A stretch of 64,000 nt of DNA, taken from an uncultured Allomuricauda sp. (GTDB lineage Bacteria; Bacteroidota; Bacteroidia; Flavobacteriales; Flavobacteriaceae). A program made the translations under genes and the position numbers. Under the pieces are notes generated by a model that was given only the letters and a program-made list of their open reading frames with translations, was not told the DNA's origin and did not search any database. Positions 56,038 to 64,000 of the stretch are shown here, piece after piece. Location of the stretch: positions 310,001-374,000 of the forward strand of contig NZ_CANLYK010000002.1 in NCBI RefSeq assembly GCF_947495325.1, read 5' to 3'. Positions within the stretch are counted from its first letter, which is position 1. Each line of letters begins with the position of its first letter.

Positions 56038-56832
56038 TTATTGCGCACTGTTCGCTAAGGCTAAATCTATAGCCCTGCTGGCATGGTCGTACCCAATAGT
56101 AAACGCCTTTTGAATTCCTTTTTTGTCCAATACCCCTATTTTCTCCAATTCCCTGGGTTCAATACTTAAATCGCATTCCTTAAGTTTTCTATGACTAGCG
56201 GCATAAATCATTAATCCAGTAACCCGTCCTGCCAATTGAAGCGAGTTCCTAAGGTCCTTTTTTCTAACCTCCCCCGCTATGGAAACATTACTTCCAATCA
56301 CAAAATCAGCTTTCCCTTCTACATATTCCTTTGGAAAATTGTTCATCACGCCCCCATCAGCATAAAGTGTTTCATTGATCTTCACTGGACTAAAAACTGG
56401 AGGCAATGCCGCTGATGCCAACAATGGCTTTATCAATTCCCCTGAAGAAAACATCTTTTCCTCTCCTTTTAACAGATTGGTTGCAGCTACATACAACTGT
56501 TTTTCAAGACTTTCGAAGCTATTTTGTGGAAAATACCCTTTAAAAATATTGAAATATCGCTCCGTATCTATAAATCCAGGTTTGTTAATGGCAAAGAAGT
56601 TATACTGGAACAAAGGCGTGTCCCCAAAGAACTGGAGCATGTCGTCAATTGAATTTCCATTGGCATACAACGCGCCCACCAAAGCACCTACACTGGACCC
56701 AGCGACCAAATTTGCTTCCAATCCATTTTCGCGCATTGCCTTAATCAACCCGATATGTGCCATCCCACGGATTCCTCCTCCTGAAAGAACCAATCCAATG
56801 GATTTTGCTTGGGTAATATTCGTGTTCATCAA
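56038..56832 (-). CDS. Patatin-like phospholipase
   Basis: Lipid acyl hydrolase. 264 residues: oxyanion loop SGGGIRGMAHIG near 16-27, nucleophile elbow GSSVG near 43-47, and DGGVMNNFP with the catalytic Asp, giving the Ser-Asp dyad. No signal peptide, so cytoplasmic or exported by an unusual route. Tail to tail with the reductase gene. Confidence 0.9.
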   Translation of the reverse strand: MMNTNITQAKSIGLVLSGGGIRGMAHIGLIKAMRENGLEANLVAGSSVGALVGALYANGNSIDDMLQFFGDTPLFQYNFFAINKPGFIDTERYFNIFKGYFPQNSFESLEKQLYVAATNLLKGEEKMFSSGELIKPLLASAALPPVFSPVKINETLYADGGVMNNFPKEYVEGKADFVIGSNVSIAGEVRKKDLRNSLQLAGRVTGLMIYAASHRKLKECDLSIEPRELEKIGVLDKKGIQKAFTIGYDHASRAIDLALANSAQ

Positions 56833-56912
56833 ATAAGTAGATTAAAAGCAGTGTAAAATTAGCCTCTAAACATCATAACTCTGGATTTTAAGGCATTTTT
56901 TATGAGAATATT

Positions 56913-56930
56913 ACCGACTCAGCAGTCTGT
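56913..56930. promoter_or_regulatory. Operator-like palindrome ACCGACT-N4-AGTCTGT
   Basis: Two 7-base arms around CAGC, one mismatch from symmetry. Same geometry as the perfect copy 104 bases downstream at 57017. Confidence 0.45.
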
Positions 56931-57016
56931 CAAAACCAAATTCGCAAGTGTTTTATGTATTTCATCGACAAGTCCTCGATAGTAATCCTTTCTTTTTTAA
57001 CTGATTCATTTTCAGA

Positions 57017-57034
57017 ACCGACCCGCTGGTCGGT
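57017..57034. promoter_or_regulatory. Operator-like palindrome ACCGACC-N4-GGTCGGT
   Basis: Perfect 7-base arms around CGCT. The ACCGACC/GGTCGGT pattern is the style of many TetR-family operators. It lies 107 bases upstream of the first gene of the arsenosugar cluster. Confidence 0.55.
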
Positions 57035-57140
57035 ATGTTAAAATTGAGGTTTTTTGGAGAAAATTGTAATTCCCAAAACCTTTTTCCGACCTAATGCAAT
57101 ATCGATATTTATCGTAAGTTTAGGGTAAGCATCTGTACCA

Positions 57141-57833
57141 GTGCAACAAAAACTAACTCAAAATACCGCTGTTCTCCTTTTTGCAAATTCTGCTGAAGAG
57201 GATTGCTATATAAAAAAAATAGCAGACAGTAAACCTTTATTTGATGCACTTACTGAACGTACTTTGCGCACAGTTAAGGCTACAGGGCTTCCCTTTTTTC
57301 ATTTGACCGAAAAAGACCAACTGGGCAATACTTTTGGTGAACGTTTTTCCAATGCTATCCAACAACTTTTTGATTTTGGATACTCCCAAATAATTACGGT
57401 AGGTAATGATAGCCCACAGCTTATTGCACAACATATTATAGAAGCTAAAAATCAGCTTTCTGAACAAAATACAGTTCTGGGCCCTTCTTTGGACGGTGGG
57501 TTTTATTTGCTTGGCATTCATCGCTCCAACTTCAATAAAGAAACTTTTGAATCCCTTCCTTGGCAAACTGCCAGACTTTACGGAGAAACAAAAGAATATT
57601 TTAATTCATACGGATGTGAAGTCCTAACTTTGGAAAGATTGATTGATGTCGATTCTATTTCAGACATTAAACAGCTATCCAACTACATCAAAAACTTAAC
57701 AAAATATTGGATTGGTCTATTTTCAGGAGTTTTACGGTCCAAAAACAACTTCACCAAGACAGCATCGCTTTATTTTCAATCTTCATACCTTTCGGTTTAT
57801 TTCAACAAAGGTTCTCCTTTTTGTTTTGCTTAA
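57141..57833 (+). CDS. DUF2064 (TIGR04282-like) glycosyltransferase of arsenosugar cluster
   Basis: 230 residues from a GTG start. The nucleotidyltransferase-like fold shows NTAVLLFANSAEEDC, the short-chain LGNTFGERFSNAIQQLF, IITVGNDSPQL (about 84-93) and LGPSLDGGFYLLGI (about 113-126). DUF2064 proteins in this setting are annotated as arsenosugar-biosynthesis glycosyltransferases; the reaction is not proven. The C-terminal tail after about 190 is longer than the core family. First of four genes with arsS and arsM, preceded by two palindromes. Confidence 0.75.
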   Translation: MQQKLTQNTAVLLFANSAEEDCYIKKIADSKPLFDALTERTLRTVKATGLPFFHLTEKDQLGNTFGERFSNAIQQLFDFGYSQIITVGNDSPQLIAQHIIEAKNQLSEQNTVLGPSLDGGFYLLGIHRSNFNKETFESLPWQTARLYGETKEYFNSYGCEVLTLERLIDVDSISDIKQLSNYIKNLTKYWIGLFSGVLRSKNNFTKTASLYFQSSYLSVYFNKGSPFCFA

Positions 57834-57933
57834 TATCATTTTTTTTTCGTCTCTAAAAAAGACCTAATCTATTCTTTAATCTAAAGCATCTTCTTTATGA
57901 ATGTGCCCAATAATTACCCAAAAAGCAAAACAT

Positions 57934-58269
57934 ATGTCAAACTCGTATTATGACCCTGCGGATTTACGGAAATTCGGAAAAATAACAGAATGGAGCGAAG
58001 AACTCGGGAACAAATTCTTTGACTACTATGGAAAAGTATTTGAAGAAGGTGCGTTGAGTGCGCGCGAAAAATCCTTGATTGCATTGGCTGTAGCTCATGT
58101 GGTCAAATGCCCATATTGCATAGATGCCTACACTAAGGATGGACTACAACGTGGCATTACCAAAGAAGAAATGATGGAGGCCGTTCATGCCGGCGCGGCA
58201 ATAGAAAGTGGAGCAACTTTGGTACATGGTGTTCAGATGATGAACAAGTACAATAAATTATCCATGTAA
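57934..58269 (+). CDS. Arsenosugar-associated AhpD/CMD-like peroxidase-type protein
   Basis: 111 residues from the ATG at 57934 (MSNSYYDPADLRKFGKITEW). Carboxymuconolactone decarboxylase/AhpD-like helical fold with the redox pair C59-P-Y-C62 in AHVVKCPYCIDAYTKDG. The frame is open to 57901, but the extra residues are not family-like. Located between the DUF2064 gene and arsS in the usual arsenosugar arrangement. The role of the CxxC (peroxide or arsenic chemistry) is inference. Confidence 0.82.
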   Translation: MSNSYYDPADLRKFGKITEWSEELGNKFFDYYGKVFEEGALSAREKSLIALAVAHVVKCPYCIDAYTKDGLQRGITKEEMMEAVHAGAAIESGATLVHGVQMMNKYNKLSM

Positions 58270-58294
58270 AATGAGTGCTAAATAGCTAAGAAAA

Positions 58295-59383
58295 ATGGAA
58301 CAAAGTATACTTCCCAAGACTAAAAAAGGGTCTAAAAAATCTCTGAAAGCTCAAGAAAATGAGCTTGCGGAAACCAATCGGCAATTGGAGATATTGAATG
58401 GCGGCATCTTTGCTGATGGTGAGCTCCCCTTTTTTAAGGATAAAATTGCCGAAATAGGACATTTTCCGTTACGTCCGAATAAATTGGAAATCCTCCAGAT
58501 CAATGTGGGCTATATGTGCAATCAAGTTTGTGAGCATTGCCATGTGGATGCTGGGCCGGACCGAAAGGAAATCATGACACGGGAAACCATGCAGCAATGT
58601 TTGGAGATTATAAAAAACACCGAAGCACATACCTTAGATCTTACGGGGGGAGCGCCGGAAATGAATCCTGATTTTCGTTGGTTTGTGGAAGAAGCGGCCA
58701 AGGCAGGAATCAAAGATTTTATTGTCCGTTCCAATTTGACCATAATTCGTGCCAACAAAAAATATTACGACTTGCCGGATTTCTTTAAAAAGCACAATGT
58801 GCATGTGGTTTCATCGATGCCACATTACACCCGAGGGAAAACGGATAAACAACGGGGCGATGGTGTTTTTGACAAGTCCATAAAGGCTTTGCAAGAGTTA
58901 AATGAAAGGGGGTATGGAATGCCAGGAAGCGACTTGCGCTTGGATTTGGTCTACAATCCCTCAGGTGCATTTTTGCCAGGTGACCAAGAAGCCATGGAAC
59001 GCGACTTTAAAAAAGCGCTGAAGGAAGATTTTGATATTGCTTTTCACAATTTGTTTGCCATTACCAACCTGCCCATTTCACGCTTTCTGGATTATTTGAT
59101 CGCTTCCGACAACTATGAGGACTATATGTATGCCCTAGTGGAAGCGTATAACCCTTCCGCTGTTGCCAATGTAATGTGTACCAATACCATTTCCATTAGT
59201 TGGGACGGTTGGCTGTACGATTGCGACTTTAATCAGATGTTGGATCTTAAAGTAGCCAGCAAGGTCAAACATATTAAGGATTACAACGAAGATATTTTAA
59301 ACGACAGAAATATAATTATCTCACAACACTGCTATGGTTGCACCGCTGGTGCTGGGAGTAGTTGTCAAGGAACTGTGGCTTGA
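58295..59383 (+). CDS. arsS: Arsenosugar biosynthesis radical SAM protein ArsS
   Basis: 362 residues. Radical SAM cluster motif C75-x3-C79-x2-C82 in VGYMCNQVCEHCHVD; SAM-binding LDLTGGAPEMNP; a C-terminal Cys-rich domain ending HCYGCTAGAGSSCQG (C346, C349, C357). In cyanobacteria ArsS, with ArsM, makes oxo-arsenosugar by transferring the 5'-deoxyadenosyl group to dimethylarsenite. Some homologues elsewhere contain selenocysteine; this one uses Cys. The gene starts 25 bases after the AhpD-like gene. An inverted repeat follows its stop. Confidence 0.92.
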   Translation: MEQSILPKTKKGSKKSLKAQENELAETNRQLEILNGGIFADGELPFFKDKIAEIGHFPLRPNKLEILQINVGYMCNQVCEHCHVDAGPDRKEIMTRETMQQCLEIIKNTEAHTLDLTGGAPEMNPDFRWFVEEAAKAGIKDFIVRSNLTIIRANKKYYDLPDFFKKHNVHVVSSMPHYTRGKTDKQRGDGVFDKSIKALQELNERGYGMPGSDLRLDLVYNPSGAFLPGDQEAMERDFKKALKEDFDIAFHNLFAITNLPISRFLDYLIASDNYEDYMYALVEAYNPSAVANVMCTNTISISWDGWLYDCDFNQMLDLKVASKVKHIKDYNEDILNDRNIIISQHCYGCTAGAGSSCQGTVA

Positions 59384-59407
59384 CCCAAATTCAATGAAAA
59401 AGTCTCC

Positions 59408-59466
59408 TCGAGCGCAGTCGAGAGGTTTTTAAACTATTATTTTCAATAGGTCTCGACTGCGCTCGA
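59408..59466. repeat. Inverted pair of REP-like palindromes between arsS and arsM
   Basis: Left arm TCGAGCGCAGTCGAGA (59408-59423), 27-base spacer, right arm TCTCGACTGCGCTCGA (59451-59466): a perfect 16-bp inverted repeat. The right arm and its TGACA tail resemble the element at 45143. RNA could fold into a strong hairpin in the arsS-arsM mRNA. Confidence 0.85.
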
Positions 59467-59485
59467 CCTGACAAAAGTTACAATT

Positions 59486-60454
59486 ATGAGTTATTTACAA
59501 GCTACCGAAGATTTATATAAAGAAGCCGCCTTAACACCAGATGTAGGTCTATGCTGTACTACCAATCCTATTTGGGAATTGCCCGGATTAAAAATCCCAA
59601 AGATCATGCAAGAAATGAACTATGGTTGTGGCAGCACAGTGCATGCCAGAGACCTTTCCAATAATCCAAAAATGCTCTATGTTGGTGTAGGCGGTGGAAT
59701 GGAACTATTACAATTTTCGTATTTCAATCGTCAAAAAGGGGGTGTTGTTGGTGTGGATGTTGTGGATGAAATGCTGCAAGCCAGTCGGGATAATTTTAAA
59801 ATTGCCGAGGAAGAAAACGATTGGTTCAAATCTGAGTTTGTTGACTTGAAAAAAGGGGATGCCCTAAATCTCCCTGTGGAAGACAACTCCATAGATGTTG
59901 CAGCACAGAACTGCCTCTTCAATATTTTTAAGGAAGAAGATCTAAAACGCGCCATTGAGGAAATGTACCGGGTGCTAAAACCGCATGGAAAACTGGTCAT
60001 GAGTGATCCTACCTGCGAACAGGAAATGAACGACACTCTGCGAAACGATGATAGACTTCGAGCACTTTGTTTAAGCGGAAGTCTCCCCATAAAACAATAT
60101 GTAAAAGCCCTGACTGATGTTGGTTTTGGGACTATTGAAATACGAGCTAGAAAGCCCTACCGTATTTTGGACCCAAAAAACTATTCTACGGACGAGCTTA
60201 TTTATATTGAATCTATCGAGGTCGCGGCCATTAAAGACCCGATGCCGGAAGATGGACCCTGCGTGTTTACAGGTAAAGCAGCTATCTATTTTGGCGATGA
60301 GGACTATTTTGATGACAACAAAGGACACGTTTTGTTAAGGAATCAACCCTTGGCTGTTTGTGATAAGACCGCGGGAGCACTTGGTTCTCTTGGAAGAGAA
60401 GACATATTTATAAGCGAATCTACCTTTCATTATGATGGTGGTGGCTGTTGTTAA
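59486..60454 (+). CDS. arsM: Arsenosugar biosynthesis arsenite methyltransferase ArsM
   Basis: 322 residues. SAM-binding YVGVGGGMELLQFS near 65-78 and the methyltransferase core LYVG...VVGVDVVDEMLQAS. Candidate arsenic-binding Cys residues: C23/C24 in GLCCTTNP, C48 in NYGCGS, C143, C177 and C195; the protein ends in GGGCC. Methylates As(III) to the dimethyl form used by ArsS. It follows arsS after a 102-base spacer containing the palindrome pair and is followed after 59 bases by a TonB-dependent receptor. Confidence 0.9.
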   Translation: MSYLQATEDLYKEAALTPDVGLCCTTNPIWELPGLKIPKIMQEMNYGCGSTVHARDLSNNPKMLYVGVGGGMELLQFSYFNRQKGGVVGVDVVDEMLQASRDNFKIAEEENDWFKSEFVDLKKGDALNLPVEDNSIDVAAQNCLFNIFKEEDLKRAIEEMYRVLKPHGKLVMSDPTCEQEMNDTLRNDDRLRALCLSGSLPIKQYVKALTDVGFGTIEIRARKPYRILDPKNYSTDELIYIESIEVAAIKDPMPEDGPCVFTGKAAIYFGDEDYFDDNKGHVLLRNQPLAVCDKTAGALGSLGREDIFISESTFHYDGGGCC

Positions 60455-60513
60455 ATCGGCCATCATCCCTTACAAAAATTTACACTAAACACATATTGTA
60501 GAAGAATACCTGG

Positions 60514-63500
60514 ATGAAAAGAACATTCATACTAGTTGTCCTCCTATGGACTGCTATTGCGTACTCCCAAGAAACAACCGGAAAAGTAGAAGGAAAAATA
60601 ACCTCAAAGGAAGGCATCCCTCTAGAAACCGCAACAGTGCTGGTTTTGGATACGGAGACCAATTTTAAATTTGGCGCTATTTCAAAAGAATCCGGTTACT
60701 ATTCAGTGCCCAATATTCCACCAGGCAACGCTTATACGATTACTGTTAGTTTTATAGGGTACCAATCGGTATCAAAACAAAACATTAGCATTAATCTTAG
60801 CGAAACCAGTTATCATGACTTTGTTCTAGAAGAAATGAGTCAAACTTTGGAAGAGATTGTTGTGATTGCGGACAAAAAGAACAATTCGAGTATTGAGCAA
60901 ACCATTAATTCAAAATCGATTCAAAATACGCCAACAATAACCAGGAGCATTCAAGATTTGACCCGTACCCTCCCTGAAGCAAATTTGAATTCTTTTGCCG
61001 GTGCCAGTAATCGCTTTAACAACCTTAATATTGATGGTGTTGCCAATAACGATGCTATTGGGTTTCAGGAACCATCGAGCGGAGCTGCGGGATCTTCAGC
61101 AAATGGTAGCCCGGGCAGCTTAGCCAGAACACAGCCCATTGGTTTTGGGGCCATAAAACAATTATCCATTAAAACTGCCCCTTTTGATGTTAGTATTGGA
61201 AATTTTACCGGAGCCAATATTGATGTTGTAACCAAGAATGGAACAAACCAACGGCAAAGTGAGATTTATGCCTTTGGAAATAATCAATTGTTGGTAGGGC
61301 GCTACGCGGATGGCATAGAACAAAACGTGCAGTCCTTCTATGATTTTCAATTGGGTTTTTCTACCGGTGGCGCCATAAAAAAAGATAAGCTGTTTTATTT
61401 TATAAATTTTGAACAAGCTAGCTCCAGCAATCCTGTTCTGAATGCCCCCGGGAGTTCCAGTTCCAATATTTCAACAGAAACAGTTTCATTGGTTGCCGAT
61501 AAGCTTCGAACAGATTACAATTATGACCCAGGGACGTTTACCAATGCCAATCTAAAGACCAACAGCACCAAACTATTTTTACGGTTCGATTTCAATATTT
61601 CAAAAAACACCAAATTAACGCTGCGGAACAATTATGTAAACAGCTTTGCCGATAATTTGGAATGGAACGAGTCCATATTCAATTTTGGAAACCAAGGATT
61701 TCGGCATAATAGTGTGGCAAACAGCTTTACAGCTGAATTGAATTCAAATTTTAAAAACTCCAGCTCCAACCTGTTCAGTATTGGGTATAATATTGGAAGG
61801 GAAAACCGTGATTTTGATGGAGAATTATTTCCTCATCTACAGATATCCGATGCTTCCAATAGAATATTTGCGGGCACCTATCGTGAAGCCTCCGTCTATA
61901 ATACAGATTTGAATACGCTTCAGATTTCTGACAAATACACCTTGTTTAAGGATAAACACACGTTTACGTTTGGTGGTTTGGCGCAATACAATGATGTTAA
62001 TTATGGGTTTTTGTCTGCCTGGAACGGACGTTGGGAATACAGCTCTTTGGATAATTTTTTAAATGATAGTCCATCCCGTATTCGAGGAGTATACCGCTTG
62101 GACAACAATACCTTTGATTTTGTACAAAACAATCCCTCGGCTACTGTAGATGTATTGGTGGCCGGTCTTTATGCGCAAGATCGTTTTAGATATTCCGATA
62201 AATTGTCCTTGACTTTCGGCCTCCGACTGGATTCCCAGTTCTTATTAAATGATATCCCTTTGAGCGAAGAAGTTACAAACACCCCTGAGTTTAATCAGTT
62301 CAGTAATAAGATTAGAACAGCTCCCCATATAAACCCGAGGTTTGGTTTTGAATATGTATTTGATGATGAAAGAAAAATTAAATTACATGGAGGGTCTGGA
62401 CTTTTTACAGGAAGACTTCCTTACCTATGGTTTGCCTACGCCGAATATATTTCCGGAACCCAGTATTTTAATGTGGATGTGAGGCCAGATGGAACACAGC
62501 CCATTGTGAACGTTGTTTCTGAACTGGCTGGAGGCACCCCAATTGCCGAGATAAATTTGGTGGATACTGATTTTGAACTTCCAAGGGAATGGAAAAGCAA
62601 TCTAGGTGTAAACCTTGCATTGCCCAACAACTATGATCTCACTTTTGATGCCACCTACACTAAAGTGTTTAAAGGTATCTTCTTTCAGTCCATTAACAGA
62701 CAGGACAATTTAGGCACTTTTGATGGTGCCGATACCAGATCTTACTTTTTAGAAACGGGAGACGCTATAAAAATCAACCCGAATTTCACAAATGTCTTTC
62801 TTTTGACCAATTCCGAAGCAGGATATAGATACAACCTAACCTTGGGGCTATCCAAATCTACCCAGCATTATACGGGGTATTTTGGCTATACCTATGGTAG
62901 AAGCAAGGATATTTCGAGTACCGTGCGTAGCTCCCCTGCCGCAAATTATGAATGGAACCAATCCATTACCCCAAACGCCCCCAGTTTGTCCGCGTCCAAT
63001 TTTGATTTACGCCATAAGATTGTCAGTTCCCAATCCTATACTTTCAATTTGGGAAATAACAGCCAGTTAGAAGTTTCAGCACTTTACAACGGCACCTCTG
63101 GTAGTCCATTTTCTTTTGTGTATCAAGGCGATGTAAACCGAGACGGCTCATCCAGAAACGACCTCATCTATATCCCCAGGGATGTTTCCGAAATCAACCT
63201 TATCGACATTGAAGACAGTAATGGCACTGTTACGCAAACCGCTGCACAGCAATGGGAGCGTTTAAATGCATTTATTGAAGCTAATGACTACCTCAAGGAA
63301 AATCGTGGAGGTTATGCCGAGCGAAACGAATCCAAAACTCCATGGAACCATCGTTTAGATGCCAAATTAGGTTACAACCTTAATTTGGGTGGAACAAAAC
63401 AATTACGCTTTTCCATGGATATTTTCAATGCCTTTAATTTGATAAACAAAAATTGGGGAAGGCTTGTTTTTGTGCCCAATGTGGTAAATTCCAATTTTAG

Positions 63501-63633
63501 CATTCTCCGTTTTACGGGTATTGAAAACAACCAACCCATATTCCAGTATAGCAATACGGATAAAACACCCTGGGTAGTGGACAACCAAAACTCACATTGG
63601 CGTATGCAGTTTGGTGCTACTTATAAATTTTAG
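60514..63633 (+). CDS. Oar-like TonB-dependent receptor
   Basis: 1039 residues: a signal peptide (about 1-19), a carboxypeptidase-regulatory-like domain (about 23-105; GKVEGKITSKEGIPLETATV), a plug domain (about 110-245, including SRFNNLNIDGVANNDAIGF and FTGANIDVVTKNGTNQ) and a 22-strand-type barrel ending in WRMQFGATYKF. The pattern matches Oar-like receptors rather than SusC; no SusD gene follows. Downstream of arsM in the same direction with a 59-base gap, so it may import or export something related to the cluster; this is inference. Confidence 0.85.
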   Translation: MKRTFILVVLLWTAIAYSQETTGKVEGKITSKEGIPLETATVLVLDTETNFKFGAISKESGYYSVPNIPPGNAYTITVSFIGYQSVSKQNISINLSETSYHDFVLEEMSQTLEEIVVIADKKNNSSIEQTINSKSIQNTPTITRSIQDLTRTLPEANLNSFAGASNRFNNLNIDGVANNDAIGFQEPSSGAAGSSANGSPGSLARTQPIGFGAIKQLSIKTAPFDVSIGNFTGANIDVVTKNGTNQRQSEIYAFGNNQLLVGRYADGIEQNVQSFYDFQLGFSTGGAIKKDKLFYFINFEQASSSNPVLNAPGSSSSNISTETVSLVADKLRTDYNYDPGTFTNANLKTNSTKLFLRFDFNISKNTKLTLRNNYVNSFADNLEWNESIFNFGNQGFRHNSVANSFTAELNSNFKNSSSNLFSIGYNIGRENRDFDGELFPHLQISDASNRIFAGTYREASVYNTDLNTLQISDKYTLFKDKHTFTFGGLAQYNDVNYGFLSAWNGRWEYSSLDNFLNDSPSRIRGVYRLDNNTFDFVQNNPSATVDVLVAGLYAQDRFRYSDKLSLTFGLRLDSQFLLNDIPLSEEVTNTPEFNQFSNKIRTAPHINPRFGFEYVFDDERKIKLHGGSGLFTGRLPYLWFAYAEYISGTQYFNVDVRPDGTQPIVNVVSELAGGTPIAEINLVDTDFELPREWKSNLGVNLALPNNYDLTFDATYTKVFKGIFFQSINRQDNLGTFDGADTRSYFLETGDAIKINPNFTNVFLLTNSEAGYRYNLTLGLSKSTQHYTGYFGYTYGRSKDISSTVRSSPAANYEWNQSITPNAPSLSASNFDLRHKIVSSQSYTFNLGNNSQLEVSALYNGTSGSPFSFVYQGDVNRDGSSRNDLIYIPRDVSEINLIDIEDSNGTVTQTAAQQWERLNAFIEANDYLKENRGGYAERNESKTPWNHRLDAKLGYNLNLGGTKQLRFSMDIFNAFNLINKNWGRLVFVPNVVNSNFSILRFTGIENNQPIFQYSNTDKTPWVVDNQNSHWRMQFGATYKF

Positions 63634-63660
63634 GGGTTTGGGAGTGGCACTTATCGTTCC

Positions 63661-63705
63661 GTGTATGGTGTCGTAGCAACCCGCAGGGTGCTATGCACTA
63701 TACAC
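63661..63705. repeat. Long imperfect palindrome
   Basis: Outer arms GTGTATGGTG (63661-63670) / CACTATACAC (63696-63705), one mismatch. Inner arms TAGCAACCC (63674-63682) / GGGTGCTA (63686-63693), one bulge, with a GCA loop. Could form a cruciform or RNA hairpin; a T run follows at 63720-63725. Confidence 0.6.
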
Positions 63706-63737
63706 ATTGTTGTGTGTCGTTTTTTCAATTGTATTAA

Positions 63738-64000
63738 TTAAGGCCTATTGATTATTTTTCCAGTTTCCAATGCTTTGTCAGGTGACCACCAAATACTGTT
63801 TAGATGACCTTTAACTTTTTCGAACAAATCGATAACTAAATCAACATCAATTTCATGGGGATTCTTTTTCTCTCTTCTGTATTTGAGCCTTTCCGCGTTG
63901 GTAGACTTACATAAGATGTAGATTTCATTTATATCGCTTAATTCAGGCTGCTCATCTTTAAGTTTCATGTATTCTGAAGCAACTATATAGATGCAATAAG
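63738..64000 (-). CDS. C-terminal end of an unknown protein (partial)
   Basis: The frame is open on the minus strand from the window edge to a stop at 63738, giving at least 87 residues. An internal ATG at 63968 exists, but the upstream codons (YCIYIVASEY) remain open, so the gene most likely continues past the edge. Charged, Lys/Glu-rich sequence (KYRREKKNPHEIDVDLVIDL) ending in ALETGKIINRP. No family recognised. It is next to the long palindrome. Confidence 0.5.
   Translation of the reverse strand, partial: YCIYIVASEYMKLKDEQPELSDINEIYILCKSTNAERLKYRREKKNPHEIDVDLVIDLFEKVKGHLNSIWWSPDKALETGKIINRP

Larger units (their letters stand above)
56833..57140. other. 308-base spacer before the arsenosugar cluster
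   Basis: No gene supported. It holds the 5' end of the patatin transcript and two 18-base operator-like palindromes listed separately. TAAGTTTA near 57116-57123 misses the -7 consensus at one position. Confidence 0.5.

Noticed and set aside
1..64000. CRISPR arrays, tRNA, rRNA, insertion sequences, prophage
   Set aside because: Intergenic gaps are short. No regularly spaced repeats, cloverleaf-like segments or transposase frames were found by eye. A tool search could still find a small RNA.

Overview
The window is a stretch of chromosome from a member of the Bacteroidota, almost certainly family Flavobacteriaceae and probably marine. The evidence is: gliding-motility and type IX secretion genes (gldH, and a sprE/porW homologue); an ATP synthase operon without the beta and epsilon genes; promoters of the flavobacterial TAnnTTTG type; weak Shine-Dalgarno signals; AT-rich DNA; and the families DUF4292, DUF5687, MG-domain/TonB-plug, Oar-like receptor and sulfatase. 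The genus cannot be settled from the sequence alone. No rRNA, tRNA, CRISPR array, phage or classical insertion sequence was seen.

Layout. 1-3.9 kb: end of an unknown gene, then sdhCAB (complex II) with its own promoter and terminator. 3.9-9.0 kb: accessory genes, including a YceI protein, a membrane-bound winged-helix regulator, a zinc-less Vsr-like endonuclease, an aminotransferase, an XRE/S24 repressor facing a small partner gene across an operator region, a GNAT acetyltransferase and a likely 35-residue small protein. 9.1-10.8 kb: the two subunits of succinyl-CoA:3-ketoacid CoA-transferase, split by a membrane zinc-ribbon gene. 10.9-16 kb: ricT-gldH-pbp1A and trhO. 16.3-20 kb: recA, a lipoprotein, and an ECF sigma factor with an inner-membrane-anchored beta-barrel protein. 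20.5-27.9 kb: a LytS-type kinase, plsC, a GlsB-like protein, trpS, an MG/plug protein and a membrane coiled-coil protein. 27.9-32.7 kb: a GIY-YIG gene bracketed by inverted palindromic repeats, dprA, an HU/SPOR protein, a TPR protein and a thioesterase. 32.7-39.4 kb: an envelope operon (flippase, dut, nucleotidyltransferase, TPR, DUF4292, EnvC-like). 39.6-41.2 kb: a lone sulfatase. 41.3-50 kb: sprE, bactofilin, atpZ and atpBEFHAG in one long minus-strand operon. 50-57 kb: mixed metabolic and transport genes. 57.1-63.6 kb: an arsenosugar-type cluster (DUF2064 protein, AhpD-like protein, ArsS, ArsM) followed by an Oar-like TonB-dependent receptor and preceded by two 18-bp operator-like palindromes. 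The right edge holds a long imperfect palindrome and the end of an unknown gene.

Functional links. Complex II and the F1Fo-ATP synthase form the respiratory core. sco transferase activates acetoacetate using succinyl-CoA. gldH and sprE serve gliding and type IX secretion. The flippase-to-EnvC operon serves envelope assembly. The points most worth a second look are the repeat-bracketed GIY-YIG unit and its dispersed relatives, the arsenosugar cluster with its palindromes and receptor, the split sco operon, the repressor/operator module, and the 35-residue gene that lies between a promoter-like box and a terminator.
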